A DNA stretch of 64,000 nucleotides from Starkeya sp. ORNL1 (GTDB taxonomy: Bacteria > Pseudomonadota > Alphaproteobacteria > Rhizobiales > Xanthobacteraceae). Both the position numbers and the translations under genes were made by a program. The notes below the pieces were generated by a model. It was not told the origin of the DNA. It was given only the letters and a program-made list of their open reading frames with translations, and did not search any database. Position 1 is the stretch's first letter, and every line of letters begins with the position of its first letter. The stretch is taken from assembly GCF_012971745.1 (NCBI RefSeq), contig NZ_CP048834.1, forward strand, positions 3,100,001-3,164,000, written 5' to 3'. This document shows, one piece after another, positions 35,754 to 43,746 of the stretch.

Positions 35754-36620
35754 GTGCACGATTCGAAGGAAAAAAGACCCGTGTCTGACGATCAAGCACC
35801 AGTTCCTGAGGTCATCGCTGTCGTTCCCTGCGCCGGGCACGCCACCCGCATCGCGCCTCTTCCCTGCAGCAAGGAACTGCTTCCGGTCGCCCTCGATCGT
35901 TCGACGGCGGAAGCGCCGCCGGTGAAGGTCGTTTCGAGTTACTTGCTTCACAAGCTCCGGACTGCCGGGATCCGCAGAGCTTTTCTTATCCTACGCAAGG
36001 GGAAGTGGGACATTCCCGATTACTATGGCGACGGCGCAGAGGTCGGAGTAAACCTCGCCTATCTCGTCGTGCGTCGAACATACGGGCCGCCGTACACAAT
36101 CGACGAGGCCTATCCGTTCATCCGCGGCGCCCGGATTGCGTTTGGATTCCCAGACATCCTCTTTGGACCCACTGACGCCTACGCCCGGGGCCTCGAGGCA
36201 TTGTCGCAAAGCCGAGCCGATCTGGTCCTTGGCCTGTTTCGTCCTCATGACGAAAGCGCTTCCGACCTCGTCGATATCGACAGCCGCGGACGCATCCGGA
36301 AACTATTGATCCAGCCGCACCACACCCGCCTGGTGTGGACTTGGATCTTTGCCGTCTGGACGCCGACGTTCACCGAGTTCATGCACGAGTATCTGACTGT
36401 TCCAAGGACCGCCGCACAGGACAGCGGAGCCGGCCTCGTTCATGAGCTGACGGTCGGACACGTGATCCAGGCAGCTATCCGGGCCGGCCTGCAAACGCAA
36501 AGTATCGCGTTCCCGGAGCATCGCTACCTCGACGTCGGCACCCCACAAGGGCTGGTGCGATTGGCGAGCTTGCATGGCCTTGCCGAATTCGGCGTGGATG
36601 CGCCTCTCGCGGCCGAATAG
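35754..36620 (+). CDS. Sugar-1-phosphate nucleotidyltransferase-like protein
   Basis: A 288-residue protein with the nucleotidyltransferase opening VIAVVPCAGHATRIAPLPCSKELLPV, where family members have GGxGTRLxPxTxxxxKxLLPV. The Lys-Glu-Leu-Leu-Pro part is kept but the glycine-rich loop reads CAGHATR, so activity should be tested. Later blocks include FGFPDILFGPTDAY and YLDVGTPQGL. GTG at 35754 follows AAGGA by 10 nt. Downstream lie an aminotransferase and a formyltransferase, possibly one amino-sugar pathway. Confidence 0.78.
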   Translation: MHDSKEKRPVSDDQAPVPEVIAVVPCAGHATRIAPLPCSKELLPVALDRSTAEAPPVKVVSSYLLHKLRTAGIRRAFLILRKGKWDIPDYYGDGAEVGVNLAYLVVRRTYGPPYTIDEAYPFIRGARIAFGFPDILFGPTDAYARGLEALSQSRADLVLGLFRPHDESASDLVDIDSRGRIRKLLIQPHHTRLVWTWIFAVWTPTFTEFMHEYLTVPRTAAQDSGAGLVHELTVGHVIQAAIRAGLQTQSIAFPEHRYLDVGTPQGLVRLASLHGLAEFGVDAPLAAE

Positions 36621-36697
36621 GCCGTCGCCGGCCGTTCACGAATCGGGGTTGAAGCGAGCGGCACGAGACAGCGGAGCGCGACCACGCCGTCCAGCGT

Positions 36698-36713
36698 CTT
36701 GATAGCGGTCAAG
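36698..36713. promoter_or_regulatory. FNR/FixK-type box 4
   Basis: CTTGAT-AGCG-GTCAAG, centred about 103 bp upstream of the class IV aminotransferase ATG. A class II position would place transcription start near 36747. Confidence 0.72.
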
Positions 36714-36808
36714 TCAGCCGCCCGGAGCGGCGGGAAGAATGAGCTTCGACAGCGGGGGCGAGCTCGAGCCGAGCTCTCATCGCGACCACGCGAGCGAGAT
36801 TGCACGCT

Positions 36809-37801
36809 ATGAAACTCCAGCGACCTCCCTTTGTATACATGAACGGCCGCCAGCGGCCTTGGGACGAAGCCGTCCTTCACGTCGGCTGCGAAGCCGTCAC
36901 GCGCGGCTTGACGGTGTTCGAGGGCCTCAAAGGATATCGCCAGCCCGATGCTTCCCTAGGCATCGTCCTCGTGCGACAGCACTATGAGCGGCTGGCGCGA
37001 TCTGCCCGCCTGCTTCACATTCCGTTCGAGACATGCTTCGAGGAATACGAGGCTGCGGCCTGCGGTCTCGTCGAGACGTTGCTGCAGCCGGATAAAGAGA
37101 TGTGGCTTCGCACTACCTTGTGCGTGACCGATGGATATTGGGGCGAGGATACCAAAGCCGATTTGATCATAACCGGGTATCAGACGGAGGCGACCGCGCC
37201 TGAGGCGATCCATCTCGGGGTCAGCACGTGGCGGCGTAGCGCGGATGCTTCCATGCCGGCACGGATCAAGACAGGTGCTAATTATCAGGTGGGCCGCCTC
37301 GCCCGCATCGAGGGTCGGCGCTGCGGCTGCACGGACATGGTGTTGCTGAACCAGTGGGGAAGAGTCGCGGAAACGACGGGCTCATGCATCGTCATGGTGC
37401 GGAACGGCACAGTGTATACGCCCCCGCCCAGCGAGGGCGCGCTCGAAAGCATTACCGTCGACGTCATCGAGTCGCTTGCGCGCTCGCTCGGAATCGATTT
37501 CGTGCGTCGGCCGATCGACCGCACCGAGTTGCTCGTTGCCGACGAGTTAGCGCTGTGCGGCACACTCGCCGAGATGGTGCCTGTCGCCACCATTGAGGGG
37601 CAGGCGCTGCGCTCCCCACCCACGCTGCTGCGGACCATCCAAGCTCGCTACTTTGCGGCCGTGCGAGGGCGTGAACCGCATCCCTCCGTGCAACTCACGC
37701 TCTCTCCCTCAACGTCGGGTGCGAACCATGCGGATCGTCCTCTTCATGAACAACTGGGGCGGCTGGCAGGTCGCGAAATGGCTTCGCAAGCAGCAGAATG
37801 A
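36809..37801 (+). CDS. Class IV aminotransferase (branched-chain aminotransferase-like)
   Basis: A 330-residue fold-type IV PLP enzyme. VTRGLTVFEGLKGYR, the PLP-Lys segment PARIKTGANYQVGRLARIEGR (about 150-170), AETTGSCIVMVRNG and LCGTLAEMVPVATIEGQ match branched-chain/D-amino-acid aminotransferases. In this context it may supply an amino acid that decorates the polymer, or act on a 2-oxo acid; a role in general metabolism is also possible. ATG at 36809 is used; TTG at 36800 is in frame. Its end overlaps the formyltransferase by 74 bp. Confidence 0.85.
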   Translation: MKLQRPPFVYMNGRQRPWDEAVLHVGCEAVTRGLTVFEGLKGYRQPDASLGIVLVRQHYERLARSARLLHIPFETCFEEYEAAACGLVETLLQPDKEMWLRTTLCVTDGYWGEDTKADLIITGYQTEATAPEAIHLGVSTWRRSADASMPARIKTGANYQVGRLARIEGRRCGCTDMVLLNQWGRVAETTGSCIVMVRNGTVYTPPPSEGALESITVDVIESLARSLGIDFVRRPIDRTELLVADELALCGTLAEMVPVATIEGQALRSPPTLLRTIQARYFAAVRGREPHPSVQLTLSPSTSGANHADRPLHEQLGRLAGREMASQAAE

Positions 37802-38735
37802 GATTGTCGGCCTCGTGGTCCAGCCCGAGTCCAACCAACGCTTTGCTGCCGAGATTTGCGAGGCCGTCAACTTGCCGGCAGACCAGATCTGGCGCGCTTC
37901 GGAACTCGGCGGTCGTCATTTTCTCGACGCTATCCGTAGCGCGAAGCCGCAGATCGGCGTCTCGGCCTGGTTCGGCTATGTGCTCAAGCCAGAGTTGCTC
38001 GAGCTGTTCAGCCATGGCTGCGTCAACCTCCACGCCGCCTATCTGCCTTGGAATCGCGGTTGGCACACCAATGTCTGGCCGATACTCGATGGATCGCCCG
38101 CCGGGGTCACGGTGCACTACATTGACCAGGGCGTCGATACCGGCGATCTGATCGCGCAGGCGTGCGTTCCTGTCACTGCCACCGACACGGGCGGCTCGCT
38201 CCATCGGAAGCTCACGCTCGCGCTCATCTCTCTCTTCGAGAGCATCTGGCCGGCGATCATCGGCGGCACGAATCGCAGGACTCCGCAGAATCACGCGCTT
38301 GCGACCTCACATAGGCGCCGCGACCTCGCCGAGCTCGATGAGATCGACCGAGCACGGACGTACCAGGCACGCGACTTGCTGAACCTATTGCGCGCGCGAA
38401 CCTACCCGCCGTATCCGGCGGCGTATGACATCGAGAGCGGCGAGCGGCGTTACCTTCGCGTCGCGCTTTCCGAAGACCGCGCCGCGACATCGGGAGCAGG
38501 TGGCGTGGAGATCGATCTCAATGGAAATTATGCAGCCGGGCACCTGATCGATCTTCTGTTGGACCGCGACGGACACGACCCATGGCCTGCGTGGTTTGCG
38601 AATGCCGTAAGCTGCATCCGAGTGCGCGCGGAAGTCGTAGGCGAACAGGCGATCGACACAAGTGCCGACCCGCCATGGATCAGCGCTTCCCACACCGCAG
38701 CTGGCACCCCCGCATGTGCAATCTACGAGCTGTAG
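37728..38735 (+). CDS. Formyltransferase family protein (N10-formyl-THF-dependent)
   Basis: A 335-residue protein with the formyltransferase fold: MRIVLFMNNWGGWQVAKWL, then VNLHAAYLPWNRGWHTNVWPI with the catalytic Asn and His, and QGVDTGDLI with the catalytic Asp. Relatives transfer formyl groups to amino sugars (ArnA- and WbtJ/VioF-type) or initiator tRNA; the EPS context favours an amino sugar. A C-terminal extension of about 130 residues is of unknown use. The last few codons and stop lie inside the repeat shared with the asnB flank at 19.45 kb. Confidence 0.82.
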   Translation: MRIVLFMNNWGGWQVAKWLRKQQNEIVGLVVQPESNQRFAAEICEAVNLPADQIWRASELGGRHFLDAIRSAKPQIGVSAWFGYVLKPELLELFSHGCVNLHAAYLPWNRGWHTNVWPILDGSPAGVTVHYIDQGVDTGDLIAQACVPVTATDTGGSLHRKLTLALISLFESIWPAIIGGTNRRTPQNHALATSHRRRDLAELDEIDRARTYQARDLLNLLRARTYPPYPAAYDIESGERRYLRVALSEDRAATSGAGGVEIDLNGNYAAGHLIDLLLDRDGHDPWPAWFANAVSCIRVRAEVVGEQAIDTSADPPWISASHTAAGTPACAIYEL

Positions 38736-38917
38736 GCTGGGCTCTGAGCGCGTTCGGTCACGCGTGAGCCGCTTGGTGTCGATGAGGCCTGCCAGCGCTC
38801 TTGGGGGCGTTCGCGTAATGGCGGGACCAGGCGTCGAACATTAGCAGCCGCCAGAGGATCAAGCCGAAGCCTCTACCTCGGCGGGACCCGTGAAGCCCCA
38901 ATATGCGCTCAACCCCC
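38711..38917. repeat. Direct repeat (copy 2 of 2): formyltransferase 3' end plus asnB 3' remnant
   Basis: Nearly identical to 19449-19656, same orientation. It starts within the last formyltransferase codons and ends where asnB homology stops. Confidence 0.85.
38758..38917 (-). pseudogene. asnB 3' remnant (about 53 codons)
   Basis: Minus-strand translation gives VERILGLHGS, GLILWRLLMFDAWSRHYANAPKSAG and a stop, matching the C-terminus of the intact AsnB at 19494. The frame is still open, indicating recent loss. Together with the 5' remnant at 27.6 kb it brackets an 11-kb glycosyltransferase-to-formyltransferase module. The rest of the gap to 39053 shows no gene. Confidence 0.85.
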
Positions 38918-39053
38918 GCTACAATACTTCAGAATATAACACTGCCGTTCAGATTATAGGCAAGATCTGAAATATCTGGTGTGGAGAACTTGGCTGTGGC
39001 TAGCATTACAGTTGCGGTCTTCGCGGTGTTCTGACTCGGTGGGCGTCCATGCC

Positions 39054-40136
39054 CTAGACGCGATCGGCATCATCTTGCGCGCAACTTTCCGAAAGCGAAT
39101 ACTTCCGCAGAACCAGTTCGGCCTGACGGCACAGATCCGCGGCAAGTCGATCGGAGGTGAACGAGGCGGCCCAGACGCGTCCTCGCTCCGCCATCGCGGC
39201 GACGTTCTCCTGGTTTTGGGGGTCAAGAAGCCACGTGAGCGCGCTGACATACCCAGACGTCGTCCCATCCACTACGAGCGCGTGCTCGCCGTCCTCGACG
39301 TGCTCCGAGATCCCCAGCGCGCGCGCGACCACGGTGGGCTTACCCAGGTACATGCTGTTGAGGTAGGTCTGCTGTCCGACCGAGCACTTCATCCCCTGTC
39401 GGAGAGGAACTACGGTGGCGCGTGCCGTGCGGAGCAGACGAATAAACTCGGCGTGCGACGTGCGGGTGCGTTTGGCGAGGACTATGTCGACATTCGGCGG
39501 CACGGGTTTCGAACTCGTCCAGGCTGTTGCCAGGATGAACCGCGTATCCGGAAACTGGCGCGTGGCCTCGACCAGAGGCGCATAATCGCGTCCGCTATCC
39601 CCGCCGGCGAAGATATGTCCTTCGTTCGGAGGGGGCGGTCCTTCGAGCTCCTGCGCGGACAGATGATAGTAGCACAAGGCTATCCCCACCTTGTCCGGGT
39701 CGATTCCCCACAAGGCGCAGAACGCCTCTTTGTCGTCCCGAGAGTAGACCACATACCGATCCACTGCCCGGTCTGCGAGACAAACTGCGAGCCTTTCAAC
39801 GAGCCCCCTGGGCCCCGTGCTCGGCTCCCACATGTCGCCGACGAGCATCAGCGCCGCTCGGTATCGCCGAGGAAGGAAGCCGAGGATGACACAGGCCAGA
39901 AGGTCGGGGTGGATGACGCCTGACGAGCTGTTCAGCACGAGAACCCGCGCGTGACGGGCAGAGCGCAGGATCCTCGCCAAGGTGGTCAGCTCCTTGTAGG
40001 GAGCATGAGGTCCGGATCGGGGATATGGCAGCTCCAGCGCGCGGATCCGGCCTTCCCACCCTGGGTACCACAGCGTCGACAAAAACCGATGCTTCTTCCT
40101 CTCCTTCGGAAGATCCGAGGCTGCGATCGACGACAT
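39054..40136 (-). CDS. GT4-like glycosyltransferase, paralogue of the 34.49-kb gene
   Basis: A 360-residue protein. Shared landmarks with its paralogue are LNSSSGVIHPDLLACVILGF, EGHIFAGGDSGRDYAPLVEATRQFPDTRFILATAW and KRTRTSHAEFIRLLRTARATVVPLRQGM.CSVGQQTYLNSMYLGKPTVVA. It begins at ATG 40136 with GGGAG about 8 nt upstream, 24 bp after the methyltransferase stop, so the two are one operon. Two such paralogues probably add similar sugars at different positions. Confidence 0.82.
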   Translation of the reverse strand: MSSIAASDLPKERKKHRFLSTLWYPGWEGRIRALELPYPRSGPHAPYKELTTLARILRSARHARVLVLNSSSGVIHPDLLACVILGFLPRRYRAALMLVGDMWEPSTGPRGLVERLAVCLADRAVDRYVVYSRDDKEAFCALWGIDPDKVGIALCYYHLSAQELEGPPPPNEGHIFAGGDSGRDYAPLVEATRQFPDTRFILATAWTSSKPVPPNVDIVLAKRTRTSHAEFIRLLRTARATVVPLRQGMKCSVGQQTYLNSMYLGKPTVVARALGISEHVEDGEHALVVDGTTSGYVSALTWLLDPQNQENVAAMAERGRVWAASFTSDRLAADLCRQAELVLRKYSLSESCAQDDADRV

Positions 40137-40153
40137 GCGGGCGCTCCCGTCTT

Positions 40154-40171
40154 AGGTCCATCAATGGACCT
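40154..40171. other. Intercistronic hairpin
   Basis: AGGTCCA-TCAA-TGGACCT is a 7-bp perfect stem with a 4-nt loop overlapping the methyltransferase stop codon, upstream of the glycosyltransferase start. There is no T-run; it may attenuate or stabilise the mRNA. Confidence 0.5.
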
Positions 40172-41042
40172 GCATACCGCCGTGCCGGTCCGTACCAACG
40201 CAATTCGTCGCGAGTGCCAGAGATGTCGCGCGCACGCCTTGCTTGGATTCCCAAGGCAGTTCACCAAGAGGCAGAAATCGGATGTCCTCGCACTCTGCCG
40301 TGATCCGCTCGGCCGCGACCACAGGCCCGGGCTCGATCGCCCCGTTCGGATAGAGAGGCCTGCCGTCCGGGTAGAAATCGTGGAGCAGAATCGTGCCGTT
40401 TGGGGTCAGGCAGTTCAGTGCCTGGGCAAACTCGCGATAGACAGCAGGCGCGGCGTGATCGCCGTCGAGGAAGATCAGGTCGAACCTGTCGTCGGTCTCC
40501 CGAAGGAACTCTGACGAAGGCCTTGTGATGAACGTCACCCGATCGGACAGGCCAGCGCGCGCGAGGCTCTCGCGCGGGGAATCGAGCCCGAGACGCGCGA
40601 AGGCCCCGAGTGCCGGATCGTTGACATCCGCGATGTCGACCGTGGTCAGATGCGCGCCAGGGCCCGAATTAGTTGCGAGTGAGCGGGCGATCGCCAAGGT
40701 CGACGCACCGATATGGGTGCCGATCTCGAGCACCCTTGCTGGCTTGAACGACGCGACCAACTGATAGAGCGCGCGTCGTTCCCCGGGACATATACCGCCA
40801 TCGATATCCGCGAACGGCATGACGTGGGAGAGCTGGCCTTCATCTCGAAGCCATTCGCTTGATATCGACGGGCTGGAGAGAGCCTGCATGAGGGAGCGAC
40901 GTGTCATTGTTCCGAGCCGCTCGGCATCGAACGCCTCCCCCGAAATTTTCGCTAGACGGAGGCGTTCACGTCGGATCTGGAGAGCCCCAAAAACACGGCG
41001 TGGGAGTATGATCTCGCCTGCTTGCTTGAGAAAGTTCATCAT
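40161..41042 (-). CDS. SAM-dependent methyltransferase (Methyltransf_24-like)
   Basis: A 293-residue protein. LVASFKPARVLEIGTHIGASTLAIARSL contains motif I; TTVDIAD carries the acidic ribose-binding residue; DRFDLIFLDGDHAAPAVYREFAQALNCLTPNGTILLHDFYP is typical of the Methyltransf_24 group seen in polysaccharide loci. ATG at 41042 is preferred; TTG at 41054 is in frame. A weak FNR-like half-match (CTTGAC-CGGG-GACAAT at 41144-41159) lies upstream. Precedes a glycosyltransferase in one operon. Confidence 0.83.
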   Translation of the reverse strand: MMNFLKQAGEIILPRRVFGALQIRRERLRLAKISGEAFDAERLGTMTRRSLMQALSSPSISSEWLRDEGQLSHVMPFADIDGGICPGERRALYQLVASFKPARVLEIGTHIGASTLAIARSLATNSGPGAHLTTVDIADVNDPALGAFARLGLDSPRESLARAGLSDRVTFITRPSSEFLRETDDRFDLIFLDGDHAAPAVYREFAQALNCLTPNGTILLHDFYPDGRPLYPNGAIEPGPVVAAERITAECEDIRFLPLGELPWESKQGVRATSLALATNCVGTDRHGGMQVH

Positions 41043-41449
41043 CTGATCGAACAACCTTGAATTGCGACATCGCCTTCCAAAGGCATGTCGCCGAGCTAGC
41101 GCATGTCGGTAGGAAAAGTTCTAGCGCTCCGGAACGGTGCATACTTGACCGGGGACAATAGCCGTCACTGGGCCTTGCACGTCGGTGAATTTGCAGGCGC
41201 GCATTCGGCTGCCGGCAGAAGCTCCAGCGCGAAGATTACCTTTTGGCGGGCGATTCCCTGCTTATGAGGACTGCGCGCGCGGAAAAAAGCGGAAGCGGGC
41301 CAATCGCCCCCGGTCACGACCGCTGTCATCTTCGTCGGCGGCGGCACAGTTTTCACAGGTCGCTGTGCGATGGCTGCCCTCAAATGGCAGCTGTTTACAT
41401 GCTCGCCAATTTACCTGATGCCGCGCCAGCGGCCACCGGCCGCCTCACT
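41043..41449. other. Intergenic gap
   Basis: A 407-bp gap between two minus-strand genes. It presumably carries the methyltransferase promoter. The degenerate FNR-like site at 41144-41159 has one good arm (CTTGAC) and one poor arm (GACAAT). I see no coding signal. Confidence 0.5.
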
Positions 41450-42199
41450 CTATTGGGTGACCCGCCGGATCGCCGTTCGAGCGTGTTTTGGTTCCGCAAT
41501 TTCACTCGCCCGGCTCCCATCTCGCTCCAAGGAAGCGGTCACCACATAGCGCAACCCAGCAGGCTCAAATACGAGGCGCGCCTCGTCGTTCGTAATGGCC
41601 TTCCCATGATCGCACAGGATCGTCATGCCAAACCCCCGCCTTTGGGTGGGAGTTGCGGGCGGGCCGCCGCGCTCCAGCCACTGCATGCGGAGACGTTCCG
41701 GAGCGTTTCCGTTCTTCCGGACGCTCCATGTCACCTGCACCCTTCCGCTCGGGCAATTTGAGGCCCCGCAGCACCTTAAGGCCCCGTATTTGATCGCGTT
41801 CGTCGCAAGCTCGTGAAGAATAATGGTAAAATTTTCCGCGCGCGTCCTCGAAAGCCTGACGGAAGGGCCAACTGCGGTGAATTGGTCCGCGCGGCAAAAC
41901 GGGGCGAGCGTGGCGTTGACGAGACGCTCGAGCGAGCAATTACCGTCCGGTTCCCGGTCAATTGCCGCGCCCACGGAAATGGCACGAATTCGACCTTCGA
42001 GGGCGCGGCGAAAATGCTCGACACTCTGGCTGCTTTCGGCCGTGAGGCTGATTACGGACAAGACGAGCGCCGGGTAATTCTGCAGCCTATGCAGCAGTTC
42101 CCTGTTCTCTCTCTCAAGCGCTTCCAGGCGACGCCGCAGATCGAACCTAGAGTAGTGAGAAGCGGTATCCTCGGGCCCGGTGATCTCAACGTCGGTCAT
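41450..42199 (-). CDS. HWE/HisKA_2-type sensor histidine kinase, no sensor domain
   Basis: A 249-residue kinase. The phosphoacceptor helix reads LERENRELLHRLQNYPALVLSVIS (His and Asn of the H-R-x-x-N motif), followed by the N-box LHELATNAIKYGAL and a G-box RRGFGMTIL. No PAS, GAF or membrane segment precedes the H-box, so input must come from a partner. The start at 42199 has GGAG 7 nt upstream. It may signal to the NarL-type response regulator at 17.6 kb or to unlinked partners; no cognate regulator is adjacent. Confidence 0.85.
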   Translation of the reverse strand: MTDVEITGPEDTASHYSRFDLRRRLEALERENRELLHRLQNYPALVLSVISLTAESSQSVEHFRRALEGRIRAISVGAAIDREPDGNCSLERLVNATLAPFCRADQFTAVGPSVRLSRTRAENFTIILHELATNAIKYGALRCCGASNCPSGRVQVTWSVRKNGNAPERLRMQWLERGGPPATPTQRRGFGMTILCDHGKAITNDEARLVFEPAGLRYVVTASLERDGSRASEIAEPKHARTAIRRVTQ

Positions 42200-42398
42200 G
42201 GCGGAGCTCCGCATGGAACACCCCCCAAACTGACAGCACACATCATAGTTCCGTACATTTTAACGCATTTTTGTGTGCGCTGGCGTACGTTTTTTGGGAG
42301 CCTCACGACTTTGTACATTGGCCTTGGCCGTGGCGCCTTCATTCATGAAAGCGTTGGCAAGGGCGCCGAAGGGCCTACTGATTCTGGAGCGCGGGGGC

Positions 42399-43670
42399 TC
42401 ATTGCCCTGCCGCAGTCTCGAGTAGATCGGGGCGAGCGACGACCTCGATCGCATCTCCCGGCAACAGGTCAGCATCTTCCGACACGGAGAGACGATCCCA
42501 TCCCTCCCCGCTCCTACGGATGATCGTGATTTCCGGGCGCGCTCCAGTGCTGGTGGCATCGGCGGCTATTATTCGTCCGAAGACCTGTAACTTCTGAGCC
42601 GCCGCTTCGAGCCTCGTTCTCAGCTCGGCGGCTCGCGCTTGTGACTCGTTCATGTCCCGCAGAACTTCCAAGCGGCGCTGCGTGTCGAGCTTTTCCAAGC
42701 GGAACAGGAGTTCCTCCCGCTGCTGTTTCACCTGGCTCAAAGTCGCTGTCGTCTGTAGGCGGCGGGTCGACGACAGCAAAAGTGCCCTTCGGGCCTCTGT
42801 CACTCGCGGGCTGATAAGACTGCCCGAACTGTAGAGCTTGTTAATCCGGTCCAGTTCGTCGATGTCGGATTGAAGGCCTTGCGCCTCCTGCTTCTCCTGG
42901 GTCGTCAACGTTTCAATCTGCTCGCCGGCGAGGCGCGCCGCGTTCTGCAAATGAACCTTCTCGTTTCTGTACTCGAGCAGCCGAATGTTCAGGTAGCTGG
43001 ATTCTATCCGGAGATATTCGCTCAATGTCGCAGCCGGTATAGGAGCATCCACGAGCCGTTGTTCCTTGATGTCCTCCGATCCCTCGAGCTCCGCCGTAAG
43101 CCGCCACGCGTGAACGTGTTCCTTGGCCAGGGCAAGGACAGTGGTACGGTATTCGCGGTCGACCTCTACGACCTCCACGCCCATCGTCGCCGAGCGCCCC
43201 CGGACCGTACTGACGCCGCCCGAAAGGGCAATCGCGTGTCTGACGGTCATCTGGGGTCGATAAGGGTGCTGGCCCGGTTGAAAGACGTCGCCGTTCACAT
43301 AGATCGGCCTGTATTCGACGACCGCCACGGCGACGTCGCCGGGCTGGATCAGCACGATGCGGTCGCGCCCGTCGGGTGTTGTCTGGCGAATGACTTTCGA
43401 AGCCAGTGCCATCTCGGCCCGAGCCTGAACGTCCGTGGACGTAGAGCCCGCCGCGACGATGGAGCCAACCATCGGAAGCGTGATCGTGCCGTCGAGTTGG
43501 ATTGGAGCGCGTTGTTTCAGGTCCGGCATGCCGGCAACGGTGATCTCGATGACGTCGCCGGGCGAGAGCAGATATTCCGCTCGGCACGGAACGGTCGCGC
43601 TGAGGAGCGCCAGCCCGATTGCGGCCAGGAGTGCCCCAGTTCGACCGCCGCGCATATATCGACGCATCAT
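42399..43670 (-). CDS. Outer-membrane polysaccharide export protein, ExoF-like (OPX family)
   Basis: A 423-residue periplasmic/outer-membrane export protein. A signal peptide (TGALLAAIGLALLSATVPCRA) is followed by the Poly_export domain (EYLLSPGDVIEITVAGMPDLKQRAPIQLDGTITLPMVG) and a SLBB-like part (VYVNGDV..PGQHPYRPQMTVRHAIALSGGV region). About 150 residues of coiled coil (LRIESSYLN...LEAAAQKL) then follow, which is characteristic of ExoF rather than Wza. It forms the exit pathway with the PCP at 47.7 kb. It is the last gene of a five-gene minus-strand operon. Confidence 0.88.
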   Translation of the reverse strand: MMRRYMRGGRTGALLAAIGLALLSATVPCRAEYLLSPGDVIEITVAGMPDLKQRAPIQLDGTITLPMVGSIVAAGSTSTDVQARAEMALASKVIRQTTPDGRDRIVLIQPGDVAVAVVEYRPIYVNGDVFQPGQHPYRPQMTVRHAIALSGGVSTVRGRSATMGVEVVEVDREYRTTVLALAKEHVHAWRLTAELEGSEDIKEQRLVDAPIPAATLSEYLRIESSYLNIRLLEYRNEKVHLQNAARLAGEQIETLTTQEKQEAQGLQSDIDELDRINKLYSSGSLISPRVTEARRALLLSSTRRLQTTATLSQVKQQREELLFRLEKLDTQRRLEVLRDMNESQARAAELRTRLEAAAQKLQVFGRIIAADATSTGARPEITIIRRSGEGWDRLSVSEDADLLPGDAIEVVARPDLLETAAGQ

Positions 43671-43746
43671 GTGAATGCCCCGGTTTGCGTGAGAAGCGGA
43701 CGTCGCGGAACATCGTCTTCTGAGACCCGCCCGGCATCCGCTCCGC

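Noticed and set aside
38979..39923. 314-codon plus-strand frame opposite the GT4 paralogue
   Set aside because: The minus strand aligns closely with the paralogue at 34.5 kb, so the plus frame is a shadow.
41144..41159. Eighth FNR-type box (CTTGAC-CGGG-GACAAT)
   Set aside because: Only one arm fits; the other has two mismatches. Noted only in the gap description.
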